This document shows, piece by piece, positions 1 to 8,173 of a stretch of 64,000 nucleotides of DNA. Source of the stretch: Acinetobacter seifertii (GTDB lineage: Bacteria > Pseudomonadota > Gammaproteobacteria > Pseudomonadales > Moraxellaceae); the NCBI RefSeq assembly GCF_000368065.1, contig NZ_KB851200.1, forward strand, positions 2,225,204 through 2,289,203. Direction: 5' to 3'. The position numbers and the translations under genes were made by a program. The notes beneath the pieces were generated by a model, which had not been told where the DNA came from, made no database searches, and saw only the letters and a list, made by a program, of their open reading frames with translations. Numbering within the stretch: position 1 is the stretch's first letter; every line of letters starts with the position of its first letter.

Positions 1-13
1 TACACCTAATAAT

Positions 14-120
14 ATGACACTTCAGGATAATCCAGCAGTTTGTACAAGTGTCATGTACACGACGCTGGCCTTACTATACGTCGCTTGAATTACAAATCTA
101 TGAAGAATTCAAACAAGCGA
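14..120 (-). promoter_or_regulatory. Structured spacer downstream of rpsL, possible S7 operator
   Basis: Two inverted repeats lie in the spacer 3' of rpsL. A perfect 9-bp stem pairs ATGACACTT (14-22) with AAGTGTCAT (46-54). A second stem pairs TCGCTTG (81-87) with CAAGCGA (114-120), with GAATT/AATTC inside it. In gammaproteobacteria rpsG normally follows rpsL, and ribosomal protein S7 binds this spacer to regulate the str operon. rpsG itself lies outside the window, so the role is inferred from position and structure. Confidence 0.4.
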
Positions 121-154
121 AACGCTAAAGGGCTTCTGGACTAGTTTCCTAGAA

Positions 155-529
155 TTACTTCTTAGGACGCTTAGTACCGTATTTAGAACGTGATTGATTA
201 CGATCTTTAACGCCGGCACAGTCTAAAGAACCACGAACGGTATGGTAACGTACACCTGGTAAGTCTTTAACACGACCACCACGGATAAGAACAACACTGT
301 GCTCTTGTAAGTTATGACCTTCACCACCGATGTAGCTAGATACTTCAAAACCTGAAGTTAAGCGAACACGGCAAACCTTACGCATAGCTGAGTTAGGTTT
401 TTTAGGTGTAGTTGTATAAACACGTGTACAAACACCACGACGTTGTGGACAAGCCTTCAACGCAGGAACTTTGGATTTTTCAACCAAAGTCGTACGACCC
501 TTACGGATCAACTGATTCGTTGTTGCCAT
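155..529 (-). CDS. rpsL: 30S ribosomal protein S12
   Basis: This 124-residue protein is S12 of the small ribosomal subunit, which acts in the decoding centre. It has the usual family length and the diagnostic segments [12 protein letters not shown] (42-53) and [13 protein letters not shown] (from 88). Lys43, Lys44 and Lys88 are the normal residues, so none of the classic streptomycin-resistance substitutions is present. The start follows a GGGAG ribosome binding site. It is the first gene of the str operon, with a strong promoter at 592-620 and a terminator-like hairpin in its leader. The next gene, presumably rpsG, lies beyond the left edge. Confidence 0.98.
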   Translation of the reverse strand: MATTNQLIRKGRTTLVEKSKVPALKACPQRRGVCTRVYTTTPKKPNSAMRKVCRVRLTSGFEVSSYIGGEGHNLQEHSVVLIRGGRVKDLPGVRYHTVRGSLDCAGVKDRNQSRSKYGTKRPKK

Positions 530-549
530 ATGGCAATTCTCCCGTTATT

Positions 550-584
550 AAAAAACCTTAAAAAGAAAATACCTCTTTTTAAGG
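550..584 (-). terminator. Terminator-like hairpin in the rpsL leader
   Basis: CCTTAAAAAGA (556-566) pairs perfectly over 11 bp with TCTTTTTAAGG (574-584). On the rpsL strand it is followed by six T residues (550-555), the form of an intrinsic terminator. The predicted rpsL start site lies at about 585, so the hairpin would be the very 5' end of the transcript. It is either an attenuator or a stabilising 5' stem-loop. Confidence 0.65.
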
Positions 585-591
585 GCACATA

Positions 592-620
592 ATTGTAAGC
601 TAAGATGCAAAAATGGTCAA
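592..620 (-). promoter_or_regulatory. rpsL (str operon) promoter
   Basis: On the minus strand there is a -35 box TTGACC (615-620), a 17-bp spacer, and a -10 box TACAAT (592-597). This is a near-consensus sigma-70 promoter, with initiation expected around 585. It lies about 60 bp upstream of the rpsL start codon. Confidence 0.75.
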
Positions 621-648
621 CACGGCAATAATTACCAAATGTTGACCA
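614..648. repeat. Inverted repeat overlapping the rpsL -35 box
   Basis: TGGTCAACA (614-622) and TGTTGACCA (640-648) are a perfect 9-bp inverted repeat with a 17-bp spacer. The proximal arm contains the rpsL -35 hexamer. It could be an operator or the remains of two opposed -35 boxes. Confidence 0.5.
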
Positions 649-682
649 TATCAATGTTTGACAGGATGACTTACAAAACTAA

Positions 683-713
683 ATAGGGGTGAAATTTCGT
701 TTTGAAACCCTAT
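683..713 (-). terminator. Possible terminator after the EcsC-family gene
   Basis: ATAGGG (683-688) pairs with CCCTAT (708-713), and the loop region has partial GAAA/TTTC pairing. It starts 16 bp after the stop codon of the upstream minus-strand gene. The T tract that follows is weak (TTAGTTTTG), so the call is tentative. Confidence 0.4.
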
Positions 714-729
714 CTTTGTAATTGTATTG

Positions 730-2046
730 TTAAGAGTACTTTTGATCTTCTATAACATCATCATTTTCAATTTCTAATGCTGGTTTTTGTTCACTATGCT
801 CGTGCTCGACCACATGTTTTTCTGCAAGCTGCTCAATACCTTGATGAACATTTTCTTGCACTTTTTCTTCACTTTTTTCAGAAGTATTCGATTTAACCAC
901 AACTGCCACTTTTGAAATTACATCATGATTTTCTATTTTATGATGTTGTGCCGCGTGAATACTGCCATTTTCTCCAACGTTCAAAAGACGAGGACTTGCC
1001 TTTTGAATAAGAGTCACGGCAGCATAATAAGCTTGAAGTGGTGATAAATGCTCATTCGGATGTTCATTTAAATAGTGTCGTGCAGCACCAAAAATGGCTT
1101 GTGCCTTGTGGCCTACATCTTCTTGTAACTTCCAACTGTAAACAGCACTGAGTACTGCACCTACTGCTGGAGTAAATTTACCAACAGAAGCAAGTTGCGG
1201 AACTTTATTTAACCAGTTCCATTTAAACTCGCCATTTTCATCAACTAACCATTTTTTCAAGGTTTCAATATCATTTGAAGACCCCAGTAATTGCTGAAAC
1301 TGTTGAACATCTTGTGTCTCTAACATATTACGTAACGCTTTTAATGCCAAAAGTACCGTCTGCTTTTCAGCAATCAGACTGATATCGACTTCTTTAAAAA
1401 TAAACTCAACAACATCTTGATCACTTCCATCATTTAAATCGAAACCATGTGATCTTCCAGTTTGATAAATTGTTCTTAAAACCAGAACTAAAGATACAGG
1501 AATATCTACAGCCGCTCCGGCCATACCAGATACACCTGTAATCGCCCCTTGTATTGTTGCAATCAATTTATTTTGTTCAATCAGCGCCTGACTTAAACGT
1601 TGAGAGCGTGAGGTATCCTTAGTTAACTCAAATAGGTCTTTTGCGCCCGCCTCTTCTAATATTTTTTCAGTAAGGGTACTTTTTGAACTAAAGTCATTCA
1701 GCGCATCAAATAAATAGCTTGATATTTTCTCATTCCAGTCAGGTGAAATAAATGTGGCAATACCATTGACCTTTCTGAAATGACGACCAAAAACTTGTCG
1801 AGTAACTTTAGGTAAATGTTCACGTAACATTTGTTGTGGACTTTCATATTGTTCCACTTCAAATGGGCTTTTGTTTCTAGCATTACCCTCTACTGTTTTA
1901 CCACTCGCAAGTGGCTCGACCAACTTACTGACCTCACCTATTTGGCTTTGCTGCAAGATGTTTAACCCAGTAGAACTGAGCTTTTTAGCCACTCCGAAGA
2001 CCTGAGAAAACAAATTGTCAGATTGATTATTATTAAATTTTGTCAT
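730..2046 (-). CDS. EcsC family protein
   Basis: A 438-residue protein with the EcsC-family core at about residues 150-330. The glycine/alanine-rich segment GAITGVSGMAGAAVDIP (167-183) precedes the conserved hydrophobic LVLRTIYQTG. The last ~85 residues are charged and low in complexity (Glu, His, Lys, Val) and look disordered. The EcsC family is named after a component of the Bacillus Ecs transporter, but its function in Gram-negative bacteria is not established. There is no signal peptide. It is transcribed divergently from fabB and toward rpsL, with no obvious operon partner, so neighbours say little about its role. Confidence 0.8.
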   Translation of the reverse strand: MTKFNNNQSDNLFSQVFGVAKKLSSTGLNILQQSQIGEVSKLVEPLASGKTVEGNARNKSPFEVEQYESPQQMLREHLPKVTRQVFGRHFRKVNGIATFISPDWNEKISSYLFDALNDFSSKSTLTEKILEEAGAKDLFELTKDTSRSQRLSQALIEQNKLIATIQGAITGVSGMAGAAVDIPVSLVLVLRTIYQTGRSHGFDLNDGSDQDVVEFIFKEVDISLIAEKQTVLLALKALRNMLETQDVQQFQQLLGSSNDIETLKKWLVDENGEFKWNWLNKVPQLASVGKFTPAVGAVLSAVYSWKLQEDVGHKAQAIFGAARHYLNEHPNEHLSPLQAYYAAVTLIQKASPRLLNVGENGSIHAAQHHKIENHDVISKVAVVVKSNTSEKSEEKVQENVHQGIEQLAEKHVVEHEHSEQKPALEIENDDVIEDQKYS

Positions 2047-2341
2047 CCAGTACCTCGATTTTTTAATTTATCTAATTAGAGATAAATACTAGGTGGAATG
2101 TAGATTTATCTCAACTTGAATGTGTGTATTTTAGTTAACCCTAAATGAAACATACTATGTATTTGGTTATTTTTTTAAATGCAAAATTGACATAAAGATT
2201 TGCCATAAGAAATAAAAAACCTTTCTGCTATCATGGTAGCAACGAAAACATATGTCTAATGTTCTTCCAGCTATCTTCTCCTATCATTTAATAGCTGCTG
2301 ATGTTCATAGACTTTAAATATCACCATAAAGGGACCTGTAG

Positions 2342-3571
2342 ATGAAACGTGTCGTAATCACTGGTATGGGTATTAACTCATGTATCGGTAACTCTTTAGA
2401 AGCAGTTACTCACTCACTTCAAAATGGAATCTCGGGGACACGTTTTAACCCAACTTACGCTGAACTTAATTTTAAAAGCCATGTCAGCGCTGCTGCAGAA
2501 CAAGATTTTGATCATATCGACCGTAAATTAAAACGCTTTATGGGCGTTTGTGCGATGTATGCTTACAACGCTGCTGTAGCTGCAGTTGAACATGCAGGAC
2601 TCACACCTGAACAAATTGGCGGCAACCCACGTTATGGTATTGCAGGTGGTTCAGGTGGTGGTTCAACTGCATCTGTTGTTGAAATGACTGAGTTATTAGA
2701 AACTAAAGGTGCACGTAAAGTAGGTCCTTTCTTTGTACCACGTAATATGTCAAATACCATTACGGCAAACGTAGGTGTTGCATTTAAACTACAAGGTATT
2801 GCTCATACTATTACAAGTGCTTGCGCAACTTCTGCAGATGCAATTGGTTATGCATATAACCTTATTCAACTTGGCAAACAAGATCTTATGCTTGCTGGTG
2901 GTGGTGAAGAAGATCATTGGTCTCAAAGTTTATTGTTTGATGCAATGGGCGCACTTTGCTCAAAATATAACGATACTCCTGAAACAGCATCTCGCCCTTA
3001 TTCAGCAGACCGTGACGGTTTCGTAATTGCTGGCGGTGGTGGTTTCGTAGTGCTTGAATCGCTTGAGCATGCACAAGCACGTGGTGCGAACATTTTAGCT
3101 GAAGTTGTCGGTTATGCAGCAAACAGTGACGGTGCAGATATGGTTGCTCCAAGTGGTGAAGGCGCTACACGCTGTATTTTAATGGCACTTGAAGAAGCTA
3201 AACAGCATGGCGTAGAAACAATTGACTATGTAAATACACATGGTACTTCTACTCCAGCGGGTGATGTTACTGAACTTAAAGCAATGGAGCGTGCTTTTGG
3301 TGAAGGTAAAGTACCACCGTTAAGCTCAACTAAATCTATGACTGGTCATAGCTTAGGAGCAGCTGGCGTTCAAGAAGCTATCTACTCTGTTCTTATGATG
3401 CAAAATGACTTTATTGCACCAAACATCAACGTAACTGAACTTGATGAAGGCGCAAAACCTTTTGATATCGTACTTGAAAAACGTGATGCAAAATTGAATA
3501 CTGTAATGAGTAACAGTTTTGGCTTTGGCGGTGTAAACGCTTGCCTAATTTTCAAGAAGTGGGATGCATAA
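2342..3571 (+). CDS. fabB: Beta-ketoacyl-ACP synthase I
   Basis: A 409-residue condensing enzyme that elongates acyl-ACP with malonyl-ACP in type II fatty acid synthesis and is needed for unsaturated fatty acids. The active-site Cys161 sits in TSACATSADA. The two histidines are His300 in NTHGTST and His336 in TGHSLGAAG, with Lys331 just before. This Cys-His-His set and the length fit FabB/FabF, and the N-terminal sequence favours FabB. hemJ follows after 18 bp on the same strand and is probably cotranscribed. The 295-bp gap upstream separates it from the divergent EcsC gene and includes a TTGACA hexamer (2187-2192) without a convincing -10 partner. Confidence 0.93.
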   Translation: MKRVVITGMGINSCIGNSLEAVTHSLQNGISGTRFNPTYAELNFKSHVSAAAEQDFDHIDRKLKRFMGVCAMYAYNAAVAAVEHAGLTPEQIGGNPRYGIAGGSGGGSTASVVEMTELLETKGARKVGPFFVPRNMSNTITANVGVAFKLQGIAHTITSACATSADAIGYAYNLIQLGKQDLMLAGGGEEDHWSQSLLFDAMGALCSKYNDTPETASRPYSADRDGFVIAGGGGFVVLESLEHAQARGANILAEVVGYAANSDGADMVAPSGEGATRCILMALEEAKQHGVETIDYVNTHGTSTPAGDVTELKAMERAFGEGKVPPLSSTKSMTGHSLGAAGVQEAIYSVLMMQNDFIAPNINVTELDEGAKPFDIVLEKRDAKLNTVMSNSFGFGGVNACLIFKKWDA

Positions 3572-3589
3572 TCCCACCTAGGATTAACG

Positions 3590-4042
3590 ATGGATGCACC
3601 TTCTGATGCTTTTTTGTGGGTAAAAGCATTACATATTATTGCCGTGGTTTGTTGGTTCGCTGCTTTGTTCTACTTACCACGTTTATATGTTTATCATGCT
3701 ATGAGTGAAGATGCTGCAAGTCATCAACGCTTTGAGGTAATGGAACGTAAGTTGTATCGAGGAATTATGTGGCCTTCTATGATTGCCACATTAATTACTG
3801 CACACTTTCTCGTTGAGTGGGGTGATGCAACTCGACACTACCATGAAGCCACATGGTTTTACTTAAAAGTTGGACTAGTGGCTTTATTAGTGGTTTACCA
3901 TTTAGTGTGTGGTTACTATCGCAAAAAGCTTATCGGAAATGCTCACTATAAATCACATAAGTTCTGGCGTTTCTTCAATGAAATGCCAACCTTAATTTTA
4001 TTTGCGGTTGTGATTTTAGTTGTCGTAAAACCTCAGTTTTAA
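3590..4042 (+). CDS. hemJ: Protoporphyrinogen IX oxidase HemJ
   Basis: A 150-residue inner-membrane protein of the HemJ family, which oxidises protoporphyrinogen IX to protoporphyrin IX late in heme synthesis. Four hydrophobic segments are visible (about 8-28, 58-75, 88-108, 128-147). The conserved His in WVKALHII and the motif YLPRLYVYH near the N-terminus are typical. HemJ is the known form of this enzyme in Acinetobacter, replacing HemG/HemY. A good AGGA site precedes the start. It follows fabB by 18 bp, and its stop codon lies inside the loop of the downstream terminator. Confidence 0.92.
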   Translation: MDAPSDAFLWVKALHIIAVVCWFAALFYLPRLYVYHAMSEDAASHQRFEVMERKLYRGIMWPSMIATLITAHFLVEWGDATRHYHEATWFYLKVGLVALLVVYHLVCGYYRKKLIGNAHYKSHKFWRFFNEMPTLILFAVVILVVVKPQF

Positions 4043-4054
4043 CTGGGGTTTTTT
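4031..4054 (+). terminator. Terminator of fabB-hemJ
   Basis: CCTCAG (4031-4036) and CTGGGG (4043-4048) form a GC-rich stem followed by TTTTTT. The hemJ stop codon TAA (4040-4042) is in the loop, so the last coding codons form the 5' arm. Confidence 0.8.
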
Positions 4055-4302
4055 ATTGTCTAAGACTTCTCATTTAAATTTTTAATTCATTTCAGTCAGT
4101 TAACCTGTTTTCAATTAAACTTATTAATGGTCACGACGCCTTTATAATCAATAATTAGAATGAGATTCTACAAGCCTCTGATCAGATTCAAAGCGGATAT
4201 TTTGTCAAATAAGGTACTCAAATCATCAAGTAAGAAATAAATATCGTTCATTGTGTCTATCTTTCAACATAGTTGATGTATGTTATGCTGCTAAACAAAT
4301 AG

Positions 4303-4863
4303 ATGAACTTATTTAATAGCAAAACTATGTTCACTCTCAGCGCTTTTAAATTCACCCTAGATCGACAATTTATTATTTTTACTCTTTTTATTCTTCGTCA
4401 CTTAAAAAGCTATCCAATTCGATTTCTTACGCCTGAAGAAAAAGCTTTAGCGCAAAGGGTTTTTGGAGATCTGCTAGATTGTGAACGCCCTAAAATTATT
4501 GCTACTCATTACTTACCTTGGCAAGCTCATGGAATTTTGATGGCTCCAAATGGAAATATCTATGTAAATTTTTCTGACTATAGTAACAATTACGCTTTAG
4601 AGTCTAAGTTCATACAAGGTATTTTTATTCATGAACTCACCCATGTTATGCAATATCAGCGAGGTATTCATGTATTACTAAAAGGCGCATTTTTACAATC
4701 TGCCTATTACCTCACCTTTAAATATTACAATCCTTACAAATACACATATCATCCGCAAAAAGCATTTAGTTCTTACAATATTGAACAGCAAGGAGAGATT
4801 GCGAGAGATATCTGTTCAGGGAAGCTACCCAATATTATTTGTTTACCTCAACTGGATTTGTAA
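4303..4863 (+). CDS. Orphan HExxH metallopeptidase-like protein (Vgr-related family)
   Basis: A 186-residue protein with HELTHVMQYQRG at about residues 108-119, a zinc-metallopeptidase-like HExxH motif followed by MQ. It resembles small proteins annotated as Vgr-related or Rhs-associated. There is no clear signal peptide, although residues 18-32 are hydrophobic. No Vgr, Rhs or type VI secretion gene lies nearby. Neither the ATG at 4303 nor the in-frame ATG at 4327 has a recognisable ribosome binding site, so the start is uncertain. AT-rich non-coding DNA flanks it on both sides. Substrate and role are unknown. Confidence 0.65.
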   Translation: MNLFNSKTMFTLSAFKFTLDRQFIIFTLFILRHLKSYPIRFLTPEEKALAQRVFGDLLDCERPKIIATHYLPWQAHGILMAPNGNIYVNFSDYSNNYALESKFIQGIFIHELTHVMQYQRGIHVLLKGAFLQSAYYLTFKYYNPYKYTYHPQKAFSSYNIEQQGEIARDICSGKLPNIICLPQLDL

Positions 4864-5249
4864 GCAAATAATTGAGTTTGACTGCAACGTAACATTTTTA
4901 CCAACTTACTCAACGCAAATTTTATAAACAAAAAAATATGAAAATAAAGTTGAGATTTGAGTTTATTACTGTCAAATTATTGAAAATAAGTATAAAAACT
5001 TATTCCAAATTTTGGAGTGTTAAGGCAGTATACAAACAATAAAAATAATGAAGCTTGTTTCTATTCTATACAGAAAATCTCGTTATTTTTACGCAGAAAA
5101 TATGTGATTGGTATATATTATTGATCTTGACATTTTTGTTTACTATTTTACTTGTTTATTATCGTATCATACACATCGTTGAAAAATTATATTCATAAAA
5201 ATCAACACTATGTGTATTTATATTCGTTATGATCTAGGATTAGGTTTGA
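4864..5249. other. AT-rich intergenic region upstream of nadE
   Basis: This 386-bp stretch is very AT-rich and has no supported open reading frame, RNA gene or strong hairpin. A TTGACA hexamer occurs at 5127-5132, but no good -10 box lies at the right distance. An AGGATTAGG ribosome binding site for nadE is near the right end. Confidence 0.5.
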
Positions 5250-6875
5250 ATGAAAAGTTTTAAAGTTGCCCTTGCTCAGTTTTCTCCGCATATTGGCAAT
5301 ATTGACTCAAACACCCAAAAGATGATTGAGCAAGCAAATCAGGCGAAAAAACAAGACGCTGACCTGATTATTTTTCCTGAGCTTTCTGTGATTGGTTATC
5401 CAGCTGAAGACTTATTGCTACGTCCAAATTTAAACAAACGTATGCAAAAGGCTTTTGCTCAACTTAGCGAAGTTAAAGATATTGTGATGGTTTTCGGCTT
5501 CGTGAACCAGACTGAAGATGGCCAACGTTATAATTCAGCTGCTGTCATGAAAGATGGTCAGGTTTTAGGTGTTTTCAATAAACACAACTTGCCAAACTAT
5601 AGCGTTTTTGATGAAAAGCGCTATTTCGAAAAAGGTCATCAGCACTTGGTGTTTGAATACTTAGGTCATAAGTTTGGTGTACTCATTTGTGAAGATATCT
5701 GGTCAATCAATACAGTAAAACAATTAAGCCAATTAAATGTTGATACTGTACTTGTACTTAATGCATCTCCATATGAAGTGGGTAAACCACAGCATCGTAA
5801 ACAGACATTAAGTGAGCTTGCAAAGCAGCTTCATTTAAACATTGTTTATGTCAACCAAGTCGGTGGACAAGATGATTTAATTTTTGATGGTACAAGTTTT
5901 GTCAGCAACCAAAATGGTGAAATTGCTTTACAAGCGCCAAGCTTTAAAGAAGACCTGTATATAGCTGAATTTGACCGCGATACAAAATTATATAAGGTCA
6001 CCGAGTCTGCTCCTGCATTGGAAACTTTTGCAGAGATCTATCAAGGCTTAGTCATAGCAACACATGACTATGTAGAGCGCTCAGGTTTTCCTGGAGTCAT
6101 TTTAGGTCTTTCTGGCGGTATTGACTCTGCCCTTACGCTCGCTATTGCAGTTGATGCAATCGGTGCTGAAAGAGTTCAAGCTGTGATGATGCCTTATACC
6201 TACACCTCTCAAATTAGTGTGGAAGATGCAGCTGAACAAGCTCGCCGTATGGGCGTGACTTTCGGTATTGCTGAAATCCACTCAATCGTAAATAGCTTCA
6301 TGCAAACGCTATATCCATTCTTTGGTAATTCACCAGCCGATGCGACTGAAGAAAATTTACAAGCGCGCGCTCGTGGTACATTGCTTATGGGCTTATCTAA
6401 CAAGTTTGGTAATTTGGTGCTTTCTACAGGTAATAAATCTGAACTTTCAGTTGGCTATTGCACACTTTATGGTGACATGGTAGGCGGCTTTGCTGTTCTC
6501 AAAGATGTTTATAAAACAATCGTGTTTGAATTAGCAAAATACCGTAATAGCTTAAGTGAAACTCCGGTTATTCCTGAGCGTGTGATTACTCGCCCACCTT
6601 CAGCAGAACTTCGTCCAGATCAAAAAGACCAAGATTCTTTACCAGCGTATGATGTATTGGATGCTATCCTATATGCATACATTGAAGAAGATTTAGGTCA
6701 GGCAGACATTATTGCCAAAGGTTTTGATAAAGAAGTTGTTGAAAAAGTCATCCGTTTAGTTGATCGTAATGAATACAAACGTCGTCAAGGTGCGATTGGC
6801 CCGAGAATTACTTCTCGTGCATTTAGTCGCGAACGACGTTATCCGATTGTCAACGGTTGGACAGCGAATGACTGA
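5250..6875 (+). CDS. nadE: Glutamine-dependent NAD+ synthetase
   Basis: A 541-residue two-domain enzyme that amidates nicotinic acid adenine dinucleotide to NAD+. The N-terminal nitrilase-like glutaminase domain (about 1-250) has the triad Glu44 (FPELSV), Lys111 (NKHNLPNY) and Cys147 (LICEDIW). The C-terminal synthetase domain has the ATP pyrophosphatase P-loop LSGGIDS at 287-293. It can therefore use glutamine as the ammonia donor, unlike the shorter ammonia-dependent NadE. An AGG-rich site precedes the start. Its stop codon overlaps the start of the next gene in ATGACTGA, which suggests translational coupling. Confidence 0.96.
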   Translation: MKSFKVALAQFSPHIGNIDSNTQKMIEQANQAKKQDADLIIFPELSVIGYPAEDLLLRPNLNKRMQKAFAQLSEVKDIVMVFGFVNQTEDGQRYNSAAVMKDGQVLGVFNKHNLPNYSVFDEKRYFEKGHQHLVFEYLGHKFGVLICEDIWSINTVKQLSQLNVDTVLVLNASPYEVGKPQHRKQTLSELAKQLHLNIVYVNQVGGQDDLIFDGTSFVSNQNGEIALQAPSFKEDLYIAEFDRDTKLYKVTESAPALETFAEIYQGLVIATHDYVERSGFPGVILGLSGGIDSALTLAIAVDAIGAERVQAVMMPYTYTSQISVEDAAEQARRMGVTFGIAEIHSIVNSFMQTLYPFFGNSPADATEENLQARARGTLLMGLSNKFGNLVLSTGNKSELSVGYCTLYGDMVGGFAVLKDVYKTIVFELAKYRNSLSETPVIPERVITRPPSAELRPDQKDQDSLPAYDVLDAILYAYIEEDLGQADIIAKGFDKEVVEKVIRLVDRNEYKRRQGAIGPRITSRAFSRERRYPIVNGWTAND

Positions 6876-7896
6876 GCAGAAAAACTCATCAAAAACCACA
6901 GCACTTGCTCAAGCACTTTTGCTTGAGCAAGTGGAATTTTTCAAAAAACAATTATCGATAGAAAACTCACCTATTTATTTCCAGCAGTTCATTCAACTGT
7001 TTATGCAACATGCTGACGAAATTAAACTTTATGAAGTTGTAGATTTAGAACAATTACAAGCCGTTGTGAAACGCTATGCTTTTGAAATGCAGCTGGGTGC
7101 AGGCTTACTTGAGTTTATTGGGGAAATTGCACAGCGTATTTATTTATCTGCCATGAAATCTCCAATTCAGCTACAAGACTTGGTATCCGATCACCAGTTT
7201 GAAATGTGGCTTTCCAAGTTTTTGGAAATGGAGCATATTCCTCAATATCTGAATGAGTTTTTAAGAACCAGCCCTTCTGTTCAACAACTTTGCCAATATA
7301 TTGCTACTTCAACCTTAGAACAAAAATTACCAAAATTTTTAACTGCCACTAAAGTGAATGACTACCATTTTGAATGGCAACATAAACTTAAAAAATTCTC
7401 GTTTTTGCAGCAACAACGCCTCGAGCACAAACTTGAAACTTGGATTGCTAGTTTTATTCATGAACAACTTACAGAATTAAGTCTTTTGTCGGCTGAAGAT
7501 TTAGAAAGCTTAGTGCGTCATATCTGGGAAGATATTAGGCATAAAAAAATGTATGAGTTTATGAAACAGCTCACTCCTCTCGATGTGGAAGAGTTCTTTG
7601 TTTTAATTTATGAATACTGGAAAGAATTACGTCAATCGCAATTTATGCAAGATCTTATTTTATATGGCGTCGAAGTTTTTTATGATTTTTATAAAGACCA
7701 AAGTCTATTTGAAGTGTTAAGTGAGATTGGTTTAACCGAAACCGATTTACAAACTGAAGCTTTACGTTTTTATCCGAAGGTTATGGATGCCTTTAATGAG
7801 CATGGTATTTTGGAACCGTTACTTCAAGCGCTCTTAGCTCCTTTTTATCAAAGCTCAAAAACACTCGATATGATTGAAAAACATTTTAATGAGTAA
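6868..7896 (+). CDS. Unknown helical protein coupled to nadE
   Basis: I do not recognise this 342-residue protein. The ATG at 6868 lies 5 bp before the nadE stop codon. The reading frame stays open further upstream inside nadE, but this overlap is the likely start. It begins MTEQKNSSKTTALAQ and appears all-helical, rich in Leu, Gln, Glu, Phe and Tyr, with no transmembrane segment, signal peptide or cysteine cluster. A segment near 220-270 has the look of repeated helical hairpins. A terminator follows at once. Coupling to nadE suggests a soluble partner or a regulator of NAD metabolism, but that is only inferred from position. Confidence 0.8.
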   Translation: MTEQKNSSKTTALAQALLLEQVEFFKKQLSIENSPIYFQQFIQLFMQHADEIKLYEVVDLEQLQAVVKRYAFEMQLGAGLLEFIGEIAQRIYLSAMKSPIQLQDLVSDHQFEMWLSKFLEMEHIPQYLNEFLRTSPSVQQLCQYIATSTLEQKLPKFLTATKVNDYHFEWQHKLKKFSFLQQQRLEHKLETWIASFIHEQLTELSLLSAEDLESLVRHIWEDIRHKKMYEFMKQLTPLDVEEFFVLIYEYWKELRQSQFMQDLILYGVEVFYDFYKDQSLFEVLSEIGLTETDLQTEALRFYPKVMDAFNEHGILEPLLQALLAPFYQSSKTLDMIEKHFNE

Positions 7897-7913
7897 AAAA
7901 TAGATAAAAAGAA

Positions 7914-7936
7914 ACCACGCAGGAGCGTGGTTTTTA
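7914..7936. terminator. Bidirectional terminator between the nadE operon and tRNA-Met
   Basis: ACCACGC and GCGTGGT form a 7-bp stem around AGGA. T tracts follow on the plus strand (TTTTT) and on the minus strand (TTTCTTTTT), so it can end both the nadE transcript and the tRNA. The same hairpin occurs downstream of the second tRNA-Met copy near 18064-18083. Confidence 0.8.
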
Positions 7937-7939
7937 AAA

Positions 7940-8016
7940 TGGTGGCTATGACGAGACTTGAACTTGTGACCCCCGCATTATGAGTGCGGTGCTCTAACCA
8001 ACTGAGCTACATAGCC
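7940..8016 (-). tRNA. tRNA-Met (CAU), copy 1
   Basis: A 77-nt tRNA including encoded CCA. The acceptor stem is GGCTATG/CATAGCC and the T-loop is TTCAAGT. The anticodon loop CTCATAA gives anticodon CAU. It resembles the elongator tRNA-Met of enterobacteria more than initiator or lysidine-modified tRNA-Ile2, but Ile2 cannot be excluded by eye. An identical gene lies at 18091-18167. Confidence 0.92.
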
Positions 8017-8031
8017 GTAAACTGTGTGCGC

Positions 8032-8060
8032 ATTATCTATAGTTCTGTATAGCAGGTCAA
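8032..8060 (-). promoter_or_regulatory. Promoter of tRNA-Met copy 1
   Basis: On the minus strand there is TTGACC (8055-8060), a 17-bp spacer and GATAAT (8032-8037). A GC-rich discriminator (GCGCAC) follows, as expected for a stringently controlled stable-RNA promoter. Confidence 0.75.
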
Positions 8061-8086
8061 TACTTCAAAACTCTTAATGCCCACCA

Positions 8087-8126
8087 AATGAACAAATATG
8101 ATTCAGATCATCATTATTTGTTCATT
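8087..8126. terminator. Hairpin downstream of the carnitine operon
   Basis: AATGAACAAATA (8087-8098) and TATTTGTTCATT (8115-8126) form a perfect 12-bp stem, 47 bp past the cntB stop. The T tract is good on the plus strand (TTTTTT) but weak on the operon strand (TTTGG). It probably protects or ends the carnitine operon mRNA. Confidence 0.5.
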
Positions 8127-8173
8127 TTTTAGCAAATTCATACTTTAAGCAATTGATCGGCCACAGAAATATA

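Noticed and set aside
2187..2218. fabB promoter from TTGACA at 2187
   Set aside because: No -10 hexamer at 16-18 bp fits well, so it is noted but not listed as a feature.
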